Of a stretch of DNA of 64,000 nt, positions 17,402 through 26,806 are shown in pieces. Each line of letters opens with the position of its first letter. Within the stretch, counting starts at the first letter, position 1. The DNA lies in contig CAVRLX010000015.1 of the NCBI GenBank assembly GCA_963721725.1, positions 1-64,000 on the forward strand. Direction: 5' to 3'. The stretch comes from RI-153 sp963721725 (lineage in GTDB: Bacteria > Chloroflexota > Anaerolineae > Caldilineales > Caldilineaceae). Position numbers and translations under genes: made by a program. The notes below the pieces were generated by a model. That model was not told the DNA's origin and did not search any database. It saw nothing but the letters and a program-made list of their open reading frames with translations.

Positions 17402-18874
17402 ATGCCCAGACGCCCCAACATTTTGATCTTCATGACCGATCAGGAACAAGGTCAGGTTGTCGATCCTGCCCATCCGTGCCAGACTCCCAATGCCGACCGT
17501 TTGGCGCGTGAGGGTGTGCGCTTTCGCCATGCGTACACGCCCTCGCCCCACTGTTGCCCGTCGCGTGCCACTTTTTTCACCGGGCTGTATCCCAGCCGCC
17601 ACGGAGTTTACAACAACATTTTCAATTCGGCGGCCATTCATACAGCGCTCAACCCCGGCATCAAAACCTTCGGAGAACAGGTAAGAGCGGTGGGCTATCG
17701 CACAATCTTTAGCGGCAAATGGCACGTCTCTGCCGAGGAAGATCCCAAAGATCGAGGCTGGGCCGAGGTTGCGACAACGGCCACCAAAGGCACACACAAC
17801 GGGCGCACCATTGAGGAATGGCGGCAAGATGCCCAGCGTCGAAACGAAACAGGAGAACGCACACGCGGTCATGTACAGCGCCCTGGCTGGGGTGATTTTG
17901 TGGTCTATAAAACATTGCCCAATGCTGGCGAAACTGGCTATGAAGATTCGCATGACACAAAGGTGATCCGCAAAGCTGTGGACGCGCTCAACGATCTCCA
18001 ATATACCGATGATCCCTGGGTGCTCTTTGTGGGTCCCGTCGGTCCACACGATCCATTCAATGTGCCGCAAAAGTATGTGGACATGTACGATCCCGCCAAA
18101 ATTGAGCTGCCCGAAAGCTATCGGGATACCTTAGAGGATAAGCCGCGCATCTATCAGCGTATGCGCCGCCAGTTATGGGATCAACTGAGCGAGGACGAAG
18201 TGCGCGAGTCCATCGCCCACTATTGGGCTTTTTGCAGCATGGAAGATGATCTATTGGGCGAAGTGCTGAATGCGTTGGAAGCCACCGGGCAAGCTGACAA
18301 CACTTTCGTTGTCTTCCTTTCGGATCACGGCGACTATTGCGGCGCGCACGGTCTTTATCTCAAAGGCATTCCGGCTTTCCGCGAAGCCTATCATGTACCG
18401 TGTATCGTGCGCTGGCCGCGTGAGATTGAGAAGCCCGGCGAAGAGGTGGACGCCTTTGTGACACTGGCCGATTTTGCGCCCACGTTTCTCGAGTTGGCAG
18501 GTATCGAGCCGGACGATGATCTGACTGGTCGCAGCCTGCTGCCACTGCTACATGGGCGTGTCCCTGCGGACTGGCCGGATGCGGTCTACGCACAGTGCAA
18601 CGGCGTGGAGTTGTACTATTCTCAGCGCACTGTCATGACCCATGAATACAAGTACGTCTATAACGGTTTCGACTTTGACGAACTCTATGATCTGCGAGAC
18701 GATCCCCACGAGATGGTCAACCGCGCCGATGACCCGGCGTACACCGAGATCAAGCGGGAACTTGTGGGAAAAATGTGGCGGTTCGCTGCCCAAGAAAATG
18801 ACATTATCTTTAACCCTTATGGCACCGTGGGTCTTGCCCCGTGGGGACCGGCAGAGGGGTTGAAGCCACAGTAA
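17402..18874 (+). CDS. Sulfatase (arylsulfatase/choline-sulfatase-like)
   Basis: Type I sulfatase of 490 residues hydrolysing a sulfate ester. NILIFMTDQEQ provides the first metal ligand, and the signature HCCPSRATFFTGLYPSRHG provides the residue to be converted to formylglycine (Cys51 in C-x-P-x-R). Further marks are SGKWHV, GPHDPFNVP, and the second metal site FLSDHGDYCGAHGLY. The C-terminal domain contains YDLRDDPHEMVN, typical for the family. There is no signal peptide, so it is probably cytosolic, like choline sulfatases. A formylglycine-generating enzyme is needed but not seen in the window. The gene is monocistronic: promoter upstream, hairpin and strong terminator downstream. Confidence 0.92.
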   Translation: MPRRPNILIFMTDQEQGQVVDPAHPCQTPNADRLAREGVRFRHAYTPSPHCCPSRATFFTGLYPSRHGVYNNIFNSAAIHTALNPGIKTFGEQVRAVGYRTIFSGKWHVSAEEDPKDRGWAEVATTATKGTHNGRTIEEWRQDAQRRNETGERTRGHVQRPGWGDFVVYKTLPNAGETGYEDSHDTKVIRKAVDALNDLQYTDDPWVLFVGPVGPHDPFNVPQKYVDMYDPAKIELPESYRDTLEDKPRIYQRMRRQLWDQLSEDEVRESIAHYWAFCSMEDDLLGEVLNALEATGQADNTFVVFLSDHGDYCGAHGLYLKGIPAFREAYHVPCIVRWPREIEKPGEEVDAFVTLADFAPTFLELAGIEPDDDLTGRSLLPLLHGRVPADWPDAVYAQCNGVELYYSQRTVMTHEYKYVYNGFDFDELYDLRDDPHEMVNRADDPAYTEIKRELVGKMWRFAAQENDIIFNPYGTVGLAPWGPAEGLKPQ

Positions 18875-18940
18875 AGGTGCGACGTAATCGCCAAGCGTAA
18901 TCGGTTGTGAAAAGCTTTTGTGGCGAGTGCGTCGCACCCT
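18875..18940. repeat. GGTGCGACG inverted repeat family 2, copy 1
   Basis: AGGTGCGACGTAATCGCCA on the left and TGGCGAGTGCGTCGCACCCT on the right form a long imperfect hairpin directly after the sulfatase stop. Relatives are at 35057-35150 and 51242-51338. Confidence 0.75.
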
Positions 18941-18950
18941 AGACCCAATA

Positions 18951-18995
18951 AAAACAAAAAGGAGCTATCGCTTGAGCGATGGCTCCTTTTTGTTT
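18951..18995. terminator. Strong bidirectional rho-independent terminator
   Basis: AAAAAGGAGCTATCGC pairs with GCGATGGCTCCTTTTT around a 4-base loop, with A- and T-runs on both flanks. It ends both the sulfatase gene and the convergent lipoprotein gene. Confidence 0.92.
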
Positions 18996-19015
18996 GAGCA
19001 ATAGAGCGAACGCGC

Positions 19016-21482
19016 TTACTGCAACGTCGCCGTAATATTCACATCCGCCCCAATCAGTAACGGGAGAAGGTGATCTTGGAGCAATTCCTCCATGCTGGCG
19101 TCGCCCAACAGGCTGGCAGTCTCGGCAGGCAGGAGGGGAGCCACCAATTGCAAGATATTCTGCAAGGTTGCCCCGTCGTATCGTAGTGACAAAAGCATTT
19201 GCTCATCTGCGGTGATGTTAAGACCATTGATTTCTGTGGTTATGCTAATCGAGTTTGCGCCCAGATCATCCTTGAGGATGCTAACGACGTTAGGTGGTAA
19301 GTCAACAGCCGGAACGCCAAAGGCTTCCAACGCGTCACCACTGAGATCGCCCACCTGGGTCAGCCGTGAACCTTCAAAGACCAAGGGAACCCGCAGCATT
19401 GGTTGCGAAACATTGCTCAAGTCTGGCGCTTCAAAGGTGACTTGGGTCACATCAAACTCTGCGGGAACTTCGACAACGGCGGTGCCTTCTGCCGGTGGGA
19501 TCTGAAGTTGCAGCCCCACATCACTGCCGCGAATCAGGCCAATAACCAGCCCCAACAGATCAGGCGAGACGTTGAGCACCGATCCCAACAGAGTCTGAAT
19601 TACTGGGAGCGACTGATCGCTCCAGGCAATCACGGGCAATTCTTCACCATTGATGCCCAGGTAGAGATCGTTGCCCACAATATTGACATTGAGCTGCTGA
19701 ATATTAACGGCCTGTAATTGCTCCACCGTGCCCGCCGGCAAGATTGACCCTAGCCCCAAATCAATCCCAAAGATCGAGAGGCTGCCATTTTTCTCAATGG
19801 TCACAGGCATATCGGCAAGGCGGGTCACAGGCGATTCCCCGCCCTTAAGCCCAACTTGAATCATCAAATCATGCCCGGTTAACGCAGGAAGGTATTCTGC
19901 CACCATGCCACTAAGATCAGGGTTATTGGTTACAGCCGAAGCCAGATCGACGGCACGAAGCAGGGAGCCTTCTGTATAGGTCAGCGCCAGCAACGATTGT
20001 CCGTCAGCCTGAATCAGCAGACCGCTGTCTGTTTTGATAATCTGTAACTGCGAGGCGTCCAGATTGTTAATAATGTTGACCACGTCCGCAGGCAGATCGG
20101 GAATTTGTATTCCCAATGCGCCCAGAGCAGCGGCGTCTACACCTGCCACGGCTTGTAACTTGCCATCGCTGAGAACAGCTCCGATCTGTGTTGCGGGGGC
20201 GCTGCCTTCAAGGGTTGCCAGCGTTGGCTCGGCGGAGAAATCCACCTCCGGAGCCACAGCGGCGGCTCCGGGCAGAGACAAAGAGACGCCCAGGGGCGAT
20301 TCGGCTGTCATGTTTTGTAAAATTGCCAGCCCGCCATCCAACATGTCGGGTGCGATGCCCATGCCACCCACTATGGATTTCAGAATGTCCAGCCCCGCCC
20401 CACTCCACGAAATCACAGGCATAGGCTCGCCGTTGACTGCCAGTTTGATGCTGTTGCCATCAACATTGACCAGCAAGTTCTGCCGCGCCCGCCGATTGTA
20501 GCGTTGCCAAAAGATCGGTAGGGAGACTCACACCAACAGGCAAGCCATAGGCTACAAGTTCACCACTTTCGCTCACCTGTAGCGGAATCGATGAAAGCTG
20601 TGTGGGTGCAGCCGGTTCCCCTGTGAAAGAGACCACGAGATCAACATCTGCCCCAGCCAACTGCGGCCCCAGATTAGCCAGCGTTGCCGCCATCGGGGAA
20701 TCTCCCAGGAAGGGGCCGGCAATCTCCAGACCTCGCCCCAGACGGGCACTGTCATAGGCAAGGCTGGGGAGAGGCTTGTCATCCAGCGATATCTTGAGTC
20801 CAGTGGGTTCCAGGCTGACGCTCGCCTTTTGGACGTTCAGTTCGGCCAAAATCTGCATCACATTCGGCGGCAGCGTAAAACCAGCCCCCAGTTGGGAGAG
20901 AGGGACACCGGCCACAGTGGCATTTCCCTGGGCATCAAACGCCAGAGCGCCTATCTGGAGCGGACCGATGGTGGTCTCGACGGTTCCCGGTGCTGTGACC
21001 ACGGGTTCGCCGCGCCAATCCGGGAAGTTTGCTGCCGATGCACCCTGGGTCACGGGCATATGCAGCCGCACGCCCAGCCCGATCCGACGCAACCACGGCA
21101 ACGCATCGGCAATGGTCCCACCGTTGGGTACACTGGATGTCTTGCGGAGCACATCTTGCAGTGTGTTCACCGAAGCATCATCCCAAGCCACGTAGGGCAG
21201 CGGTTCGCCATTTGAGAGGAGGAAGATGCCATTGTAGCCGATGCGAACGTCCAGCCGTTGGACGTTGGCTGTCTGCAACTGCTGCACCAGCGTGGGTGAG
21301 AGGATAGCCCCGACAGGGAAACCCAGCGCCGAAGCGCTACCATCAGCGCCCACGGTGACAGGAATAGCGGGGAGATTAAACCAGGTGGAGCCTTGACCAC
21401 CACTGCCACTACAGGCACTTAGTACGAGGCTGGCAATCAACACAGCGACGAGAGTGCGGAGATAGCTCAGTTTTACCTGCAC
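19016..21482 (-). CDS. Lipoprotein made of three tandem two-part repeats (one frameshift)
   Basis: About 822 residues. The GTG start at 21482 has AAAGGAG seven bases upstream. An N-terminal signal with lipobox LVLSAC gives a lipidated Cys near residue 24. The rest is three copies of an A-B unit of about 260 residues. A parts carry NGEPLPYVAWDD, NGEPMPVISWSG and NGEELPVIAWSD. B parts carry DDKPLPSLAYDS, DGQSLLALTYTE and DEQMLLSLRYDG. Each A part is preceded by a V-x-x-L-x-V-N-I-type strand. Between units come TPL-LxxIP-type beta segments. The frame changes near 20478 (AAEL to LVNVDGNSIKLAVNGEP), consistent with one extra base. No named family recognised. Likely a cell-surface protein of unknown ligand. 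Confidence 0.78.
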
Positions 21483-21814
21483 GTGCAGTCTCCTTTGCGC
21501 GTTGGATCAACGGATAAAAATAATGGCTCAGGAAGTGCGCTGATTCTGCACGCGACCCCCTGAAACATGGCTTAATGGATGAAATCTGTTATATCACAAA
21601 CCGGTAAGGAGAACGAATTGATTTTGGGCGTTTCGTTTGTCTTCCGGGTGGTGCGAGATGATCAGTTGGGAATTGCCAATCCTAGAGATCAGCGATGATA
21701 AACAGCAAGGCCTTCGACTTGACCAGGGGAACCGGACAGCGCCTCAAGCCGAACGACGATCATCATACACTATTTCTTGCACAGGCACAAACAGACCAGA
21801 AAAGGGCAACGCAA
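21483..21814. other. 332-bp spacer between murE and the lipoprotein gene
   Basis: No gene, RNA or clear terminator recognised. Reading frames here run into murE antisense and have no coding character. A weak TATAAC-like element for the leftward lipoprotein gene lies near 21590, without a convincing -35. Confidence 0.4.
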
Positions 21815-23399
21815 TTATTTTGGCTCCGATCGGCGCCTTTCCAGAGCAGCCAGCATAGCCGCTTGGTCACTCCACGGATACTCTGTTTCGCCAAAACACA
21901 TGCTGCGTTCATGCCCTTTGCCAAAGGCGGCGACCACATCGCCCGGACCGGCCATGTGTACCCCTTGCCAGATGGCTTCGGTGCGGTCGGGGACAATCTG
22001 ATAGGCCGAGTCGTGGGCAAACTCGGCCACGCCAGCGGCGATCTCACGGTTGATGGCGTCGAGATCTTCGGTGCGCGGATCTTCGGCGGTGATAATCGTG
22101 TGATCGGCCAACCGCCCGCTGACCCGCCCCATCAAGCCCCGTTTGGCGCGGTCGCGCAGACCGGCACTGCCAAAGATTGCAATCAGACGGCCACCCGGCC
22201 CCACCAGCGGACGCAATGTGTTCAGTGCCCGTTCCAGGCTGACGGGTGAATGGGCAAAATCTACCAAGGCCAAAAAATCCTCGCGACGGTCGCTCATGCG
22301 CTGCATTCGCCCCAGCACTCCGGTTATAGCGGCAATGCCACCTTGAACTTGAGCCGAATCGATGCCCACTGATAGCGCTACCGTGCTGGCGCACAGAATA
22401 TTTGCGACATTAAAATCGCCGATAAGATGGGTTTCCACGGAAAACGTGCCGCCCCACCAATGCAGATCAAAACGGGTGGCGTCAGGCTGATAGCGGATCT
22501 GCGTAGCGTAGACATCGGCTGTCCCATCCACGAGGCTATATTGGCGCAGTTGCACAAACGGCGCACTGCGGGCGCTGGCCTCTTCGTGGATCACCGCGCG
22601 CAGTGCGGCGTAGCTGCCTTCGTCGTCGCGGTTAACCACAGCCACACGCGGCACGCCCGGTTTCGTTGGCGAATGAAAAAGCGCCCGAAAAAGACGCGCT
22701 TTGGCGGCGCGATATGCCTCATACGTTCCGTGATAGTCCAGATGCTCATGGGTGATATTGGTGACAGCGGCCACATCAAATTCCACAGCCGCCACCCGTT
22801 GCTGGTCAAGGCCGTGGCTTGTACTCTCGACAATGGCAAAATTGCAGCCAGCGTCGGCCATTTGCGACAGATAACTTTGCACCACCGGCGCGTCTGGCGT
22901 GGTGACGTGAAAGCCGGTGTCTTGTTCTGTGCCGCCAATGCGCAGCGCCAATTGTGGTGATCACACCGGCGGCCCCGTTTGCGCCGCCCAAGATTGACTC
23001 TAATAACGTGCAAGTGGTGGTTTTGCCATCGGTCCCGGTGACCCCGATTACGGTCATGGCGCGGCTCGGAAAGTTGTGCAGCGCCGCCGAGAGCCGCGCC
23101 AGCGCCGCCCGGTCATCACCAACCCGCACATAGGGAATGCCATCGGGCGGAACAAAATTTTGTTCGGCCAATTGCACAAAGGATGCCGATCCGACCACGG
23201 CTACAGCCCCCGCTGCACACGCCACTGGAATGAAGCGGTGTCCATCATTGCGAAGACCGGAGACGGCCACAAAGAGCGTGCCAGGTGTCACTTGGCGGCT
23301 GTCGGCACAAATCTGAGCGATTATTGGATCATGCTCAAGCACAGGCATGTCGAGACCGGCCTTTTGGAGTAATGTCGATAAAGGCTGAGAAGTTAGCAT
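21815..23399 (-). CDS. murE: UDP-N-acetylmuramyl-tripeptide synthetase MurE (one frameshift)
   Basis: Adds the third amino acid to UDP-MurNAc-dipeptide in peptidoglycan synthesis. The N-terminal domain is followed by the ATP loop VTGTDGKTTT (121-129). After the break near 22950 the frame continues with FHVTTPDA, ESTSHGLDQQRV, FDVAAVTNITHEHLDYHG, VDFAHSPVSLERAL and FGSAGLRDRAKRG. The span is 528 codons plus one base, so one extra base is likely. The diamino-acid recognition motif reads AEDPRTED. The usual meso-diaminopimelate motif is DNPR, so the Asn is replaced by Asp, hinting at another third residue. The gene is 12 bp downstream of the beta-propeller gene on the same strand. Confidence 0.92.
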
Positions 23400-23411
23400 G
23401 GCATTACCCCG

Positions 23412-24995
23412 TTAGATCTCGCCTGGCCCACGCACAACAGCCAGACCGGCAACTAGTACGACGATTAAAAGCGCAGCCGCAGCCCCCACCCAAATCGGCG
23501 GAAGTTGGGTCATGGTCTGCGTAGCTGCTTCCACGGCGGTGGGCGTGGCCGTATCTGTGGCCGTGGGCGTGGCTGTGGGCAAAGACGTCTCCGTAGGAGT
23601 AGCGGTTTGCGTGGGCGTGGCTGTGATCGTCGGCGTCTCTGTGGGGGTAGCCGTCTCCGTGGGCGTCTCTGTGGGCGTGGCCGTATCCGTAGGGGCAAAC
23701 GGGTCTACGGTGGGCGTCTCTGTGGGCGTGACCGTTTCCGTGGGCGTGGCCGTTTCCGTGGGTGTCTCGGTGGGTATGGCTGTTTCCGTAGGCGACGGCG
23801 TGTCGGTGGGCGTTTCTGTGGGCAAAGGTGTATCGGTGGGCAGTGGGGTCTCTGTCGACGTTGGCGTAATCGTTGGCGTTGGCGTCTCCGTAGGTGTCAG
23901 CGTGGGTGACGGTGTAGGTGTGGGTGGCGGTGGGACCAACGCTGGGATCAGCATATCCATTTCGGTAATGTTGGTGAATTTTGTGCCGCCATCAATACTG
24001 CGGAACACCCATTGTGTAGCGGTTCCGGCGTAGACGACACCCGCCGTGCTGGGGGCTTGCGACACTTTATAAACCTCGCCACTAAAGTCAGCCCCATTGA
24101 GCAAGCCTTTGGTCCATTGACTGTCAAACATGCCCCACAGCCCCAGATTTGTCCCCGCCACCAGTCGATACCCCGCCGCAGCCAGATCAAAAATTTGGAC
24201 GCCGCCAGGGAAAGCCGCATCGCGCGCCCAGATCTGGCCGTCGGCGCTGCTGTAAAGACCGTTGTTAAACGTACCAGCATAAATCGTGCCGTTGAGAACA
24301 TCCAGCCCGCGCACAATGCTGCTGGCCGGCACGCCAGCCACGAGTTCCCAGACGCTGCTGCCAGCGGGCAAGCGGAAAAGACCGGCGTGGGTTCCGGCAT
24401 AGAGGACGCCCTCTTTTGCGGCCAGGGCACGCACACGCAGCGCATCGCCGCCCAACCCCGTGGAAAGCCGTTCCCAGGTGCGGCCACGGTCACCGCTGCG
24501 CAAGACACCATCAAAGCGGGTTCCCGCATAGAAAACAGTCTGTCCATTTTCCACAGTGGCAAAGAGCCGCCCCACGGCGCTGTTGGTGCTGAGGGCTGTG
24601 GAAAGCGACGGCTGAAGTCGCCAAGTCTGCCCGCCGTTTTCGCTGATAAAGAGTGCGCCAAACCCCGCATCGGCGGCCAGCGCGAAGTTAGGATCTTGGG
24701 GATCAAAAAGCAGAGAGGCAATGCTTGAACTAGGCGGAAGCGGCGCTTCCGTCACTGCCCAGGAGCGTCCGCCATCGGTACTGCGATAGATGGCGGCCCG
24801 TGCTGGGGAATTCAGCGTACCCGCCAGCAACACAGAAGGGTTATCAGGAGCCACTGCCAGCCCGATCACGGCATTGGGACTGGGCGCGACTTCCTGGGCC
24901 AGGACTCGCCCTGCAACAAGCAGACTTATACAAAAAATGAGTATCAGCGCCGGTAATTTAGCCCGATGGCACTGCAAGAACGTAGAGGGTTTCAT
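23412..24995 (-). CDS. Secreted BNR/Asp-box beta-propeller protein with Pro/Thr stalk and membrane anchor
   Basis: 527 residues. The signal peptide (LPALILIFCISLLVAGRVLA) is followed by a sialidase/sortilin-like propeller with Asp-box motifs: STDGGRSW near 70, SENGGQTW near 120, SGDRGRTW near 165 and SIDGGTKF near 335. From about 365 to 490 runs a T-P-T-E-T repeat stalk, intact in one frame. A C-terminal membrane helix (IWVGAAAALLIVVLVAGLAVV) and a short charged tail end the protein. The layout is an anchored surface protein holding the propeller away from the cell. No catalytic residues of sialidases were identified, so binding or structural function is more likely (inference). Confidence 0.82.
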   Translation of the reverse strand: MKPSTFLQCHRAKLPALILIFCISLLVAGRVLAQEVAPSPNAVIGLAVAPDNPSVLLAGTLNSPARAAIYRSTDGGRSWAVTEAPLPPSSSIASLLFDPQDPNFALAADAGFGALFISENGGQTWRLQPSLSTALSTNSAVGRLFATVENGQTVFYAGTRFDGVLRSGDRGRTWERLSTGLGGDALRVRALAAKEGVLYAGTHAGLFRLPAGSSVWELVAGVPASSIVRGLDVLNGTIYAGTFNNGLYSSADGQIWARDAAFPGGVQIFDLAAAGYRLVAGTNLGLWGMFDSQWTKGLLNGADFSGEVYKVSQAPSTAGVVYAGTATQWVFRSIDGGTKFTNITEMDMLIPALVPPPPTPTPSPTLTPTETPTPTITPTSTETPLPTDTPLPTETPTDTPSPTETAIPTETPTETATPTETVTPTETPTVDPFAPTDTATPTETPTETATPTETPTITATPTQTATPTETSLPTATPTATDTATPTAVEAATQTMTQLPPIWVGAAAALLIVVLVAGLAVVRGPGEI

Positions 24996-25096
24996 ACATG
25001 CTCCTCAAACGAGAGCGAATCGTCTCCGTCGTAACAAACCGTTTAGGATTTTATACGATGGATAACAAAGCGCCAATATCAACACTGGCACTATAA

Positions 25097-25127
25097 CAAA
25101 AAAGCCGCCGAGAGCGATCCCGGCGGC
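25097..25127 (-). terminator. Rho-independent terminator of the leftward nuo cluster
   Basis: On the minus strand GCCGCCG and CGGCGGC arms (25121-25127 and 25104-25110) are followed by TTTTTTG, 20 bases after the nuoN stop. Confidence 0.9.
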
Positions 25128-25147
25128 CTGGGGTATACAGAATTACG

Positions 25148-26638
25148 CTAGGGCAGAAACGCCAACAGTTGGGCTGAGGCAGTGTTGACCCAGTTTACAA
25201 CAGTAATCGGGTAAATGCCGATCCAGAGCGTCGCCAGTGTACAGATAAGTAGGCTTATCTGCGTGGTCATGGGCACGTCCAAGGTCACGACGGCCTCCTC
25301 CTCGTTGCCAAAGAACATGGCGCGGACAACGTTTAGATAGTAGAAAGCCGCAATGCCAGCGTTGATCATGCCAATGGCAGCCAGCCAGAAGTATTGGTGC
25401 TGAACCGCTGCCCCAAACACATAAAACTTGCCCAGAAATCCGCCTGTCAGCGGGATACCGGTCAGGCTGAGCAGGAAAATTACAAACATCACAGCCAGCC
25501 AGGGGGCACGCCGGATCAGACCGGTAAAGGCTGTAATATCGGTGCTGCCCACGGTCTCTTCCACAGCCATCACCACGAGGAAAGCCCCTACGTTGGTAAA
25601 GACATAGGCAAAGAGATAGATGAGCACGCCATTAAGACCATTCATGCCGCTGGTGGTCTCCGAAGCCACGGCAACCAGCCCCATGAGGACATAACCTGCT
25701 TGGGCCACCGAGCTATAAGCCAACATGCGCTTGACGTTGTGTTGGCGCAGCGCGGCCAGATTGCCCATGGTCATGGTGATGATGCTGAAGCCAGCTAGGA
25801 CGGGAACCCAGTTGACCTCGAAAGCGCCCAGCCCCACGATAAAAACCCGGGCAATCACGGCAAATGCCGCGGTCTTGGAAGCAGTGGAAAGGTACATTGC
25901 CACGGGCGTGGGTGAACCCTGATAAGTATCCGGTACCCATTGATAGAACGGGGCAAGACTTGCCTTAAATCCTAGACCGACTAGGGTGAGAATAGTGGCA
26001 GGCAGGACTACAAAGGAGATGCCGCTCAACTCGCCACTTGCCCGCAGGTGCGTGGAGAAAACTTCGGCAATGCCAGCCAGCGAGAGCGTGCCGGTTGCGC
26101 CATAGAGCAGACTGATGCCATAGAGCATGACTGCCGACGCAATCGATCCATAGAGAAAGTACTTCAGCCCGGCCTCGTTGCTGCCCCGTTCATTGCGCAG
26201 GAAGCCCGCCAACATATAGCTGGTGATGGAAAGGAACTCAATGCTAATGTAGAGCAAGACCAGATTGTTGGCGCTGACGGCAACGCTCATGGCGAGGGTA
26301 ACCATCAGATAGAAAGTCCAAAATTCACCCTGATTTTTCGAGCGTTGGTGCATATAATGACCACCCGCCAGGGCGATCAGAAGCATTCCCGAATAGATCG
26401 TCAGTTTGATGAACCTTGAGAACGGATCAATCGTTAACATTTCCAAAGCGACTTGCGACTCAGTAATCCCCATTTGTAAGAGCGTCGCCAGCAATGCCGC
26501 AGCCAGGGTCAGCACCGAAATCGCCATATAGCTCAGGCCAGATTTTCGATCATCGTTGTAGGCTACGTCTAGACAAAAGACGAATAAACCACCAACGAGG
26601 ATAATTATTTCTGGTGCAAGTAATCCAATGTAGTTCAA
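25148..26638 (-). CDS. nuoN: NADH-quinone oxidoreductase subunit N (copy 1)
   Basis: Proton-pumping antiporter-like subunit of the complex I membrane arm, about 14 membrane helices, 496 residues. I place the start at a TTG (26638) because GAGGAGGGA lies five bases upstream and the protein then begins NYIGLLAPEIIILVGG, as expected. Longer frames add unlikely sequence. Marks: LLYISIEFLSITSYMLAG (key Glu), GFKASLAPFYQWVPDTYQGSP (key Lys and the channel-lining segment), and VKRMLAYSSVAQAGYVLMG. It is the last gene of the membrane-only leftward cluster and is followed by a terminator. A repeat and a small hairpin separate it from nuoM. Confidence 0.94.
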   Translation of the reverse strand: MNYIGLLAPEIIILVGGLFVFCLDVAYNDDRKSGLSYMAISVLTLAAALLATLLQMGITESQVALEMLTIDPFSRFIKLTIYSGMLLIALAGGHYMHQRSKNQGEFWTFYLMVTLAMSVAVSANNLVLLYISIEFLSITSYMLAGFLRNERGSNEAGLKYFLYGSIASAVMLYGISLLYGATGTLSLAGIAEVFSTHLRASGELSGISFVVLPATILTLVGLGFKASLAPFYQWVPDTYQGSPTPVAMYLSTASKTAAFAVIARVFIVGLGAFEVNWVPVLAGFSIITMTMGNLAALRQHNVKRMLAYSSVAQAGYVLMGLVAVASETTSGMNGLNGVLIYLFAYVFTNVGAFLVVMAVEETVGSTDITAFTGLIRRAPWLAVMFVIFLLSLTGIPLTGGFLGKFYVFGAAVQHQYFWLAAIGMINAGIAAFYYLNVVRAMFFGNEEEAVVTLDVPMTTQISLLICTLATLWIGIYPITVVNWVNTASAQLLAFLP

Positions 26639-26674
26639 GAGTCCCTCCTCAAAGCGGGAGAAGTTAACGAGAAA

Positions 26675-26724
26675 GCAGAAGGTAGGCAGTAGAAAATAGT
26701 TTCCATCTTCTACTTTCTGTCTGC
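26675..26724. repeat. Short AGAAGGTAGGCAG-type inverted repeat
   Basis: GCAGAAGGTAGGCAGTAGAA is mirrored imperfectly by CTTCTACTTTCTGTCTGC around a 7-14 base loop, in the nuoM-nuoN spacer. Confidence 0.55.
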
Positions 26725-26734
26725 TATACTCCGC

Positions 26735-26789
26735 AACAGCACACAAGGAAATTTTTCAAAGAGCCAAAAACGGTTCTTTGTGGCGCTGC
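26735..26789 (-). repeat. Dispersed hairpin repeat family 1, copy C
   Basis: On the minus strand it reads GCAGCGCCACAAAGAACC, then GGCTCTTTGAAAAAT, then TTCCTTGTGTGCTG. It has both arms and the shared core, and lies between nuoM and nuoN of the leftward cluster. Confidence 0.85.
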
Positions 26790-26806
26790 TTTATATATTT
26801 CCTATG

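Noticed and set aside
23412..24995. Sialidase function for the Asp-box protein
   Set aside because: Asp boxes are present, but no FRIP motif or catalytic Tyr/Glu set was seen.
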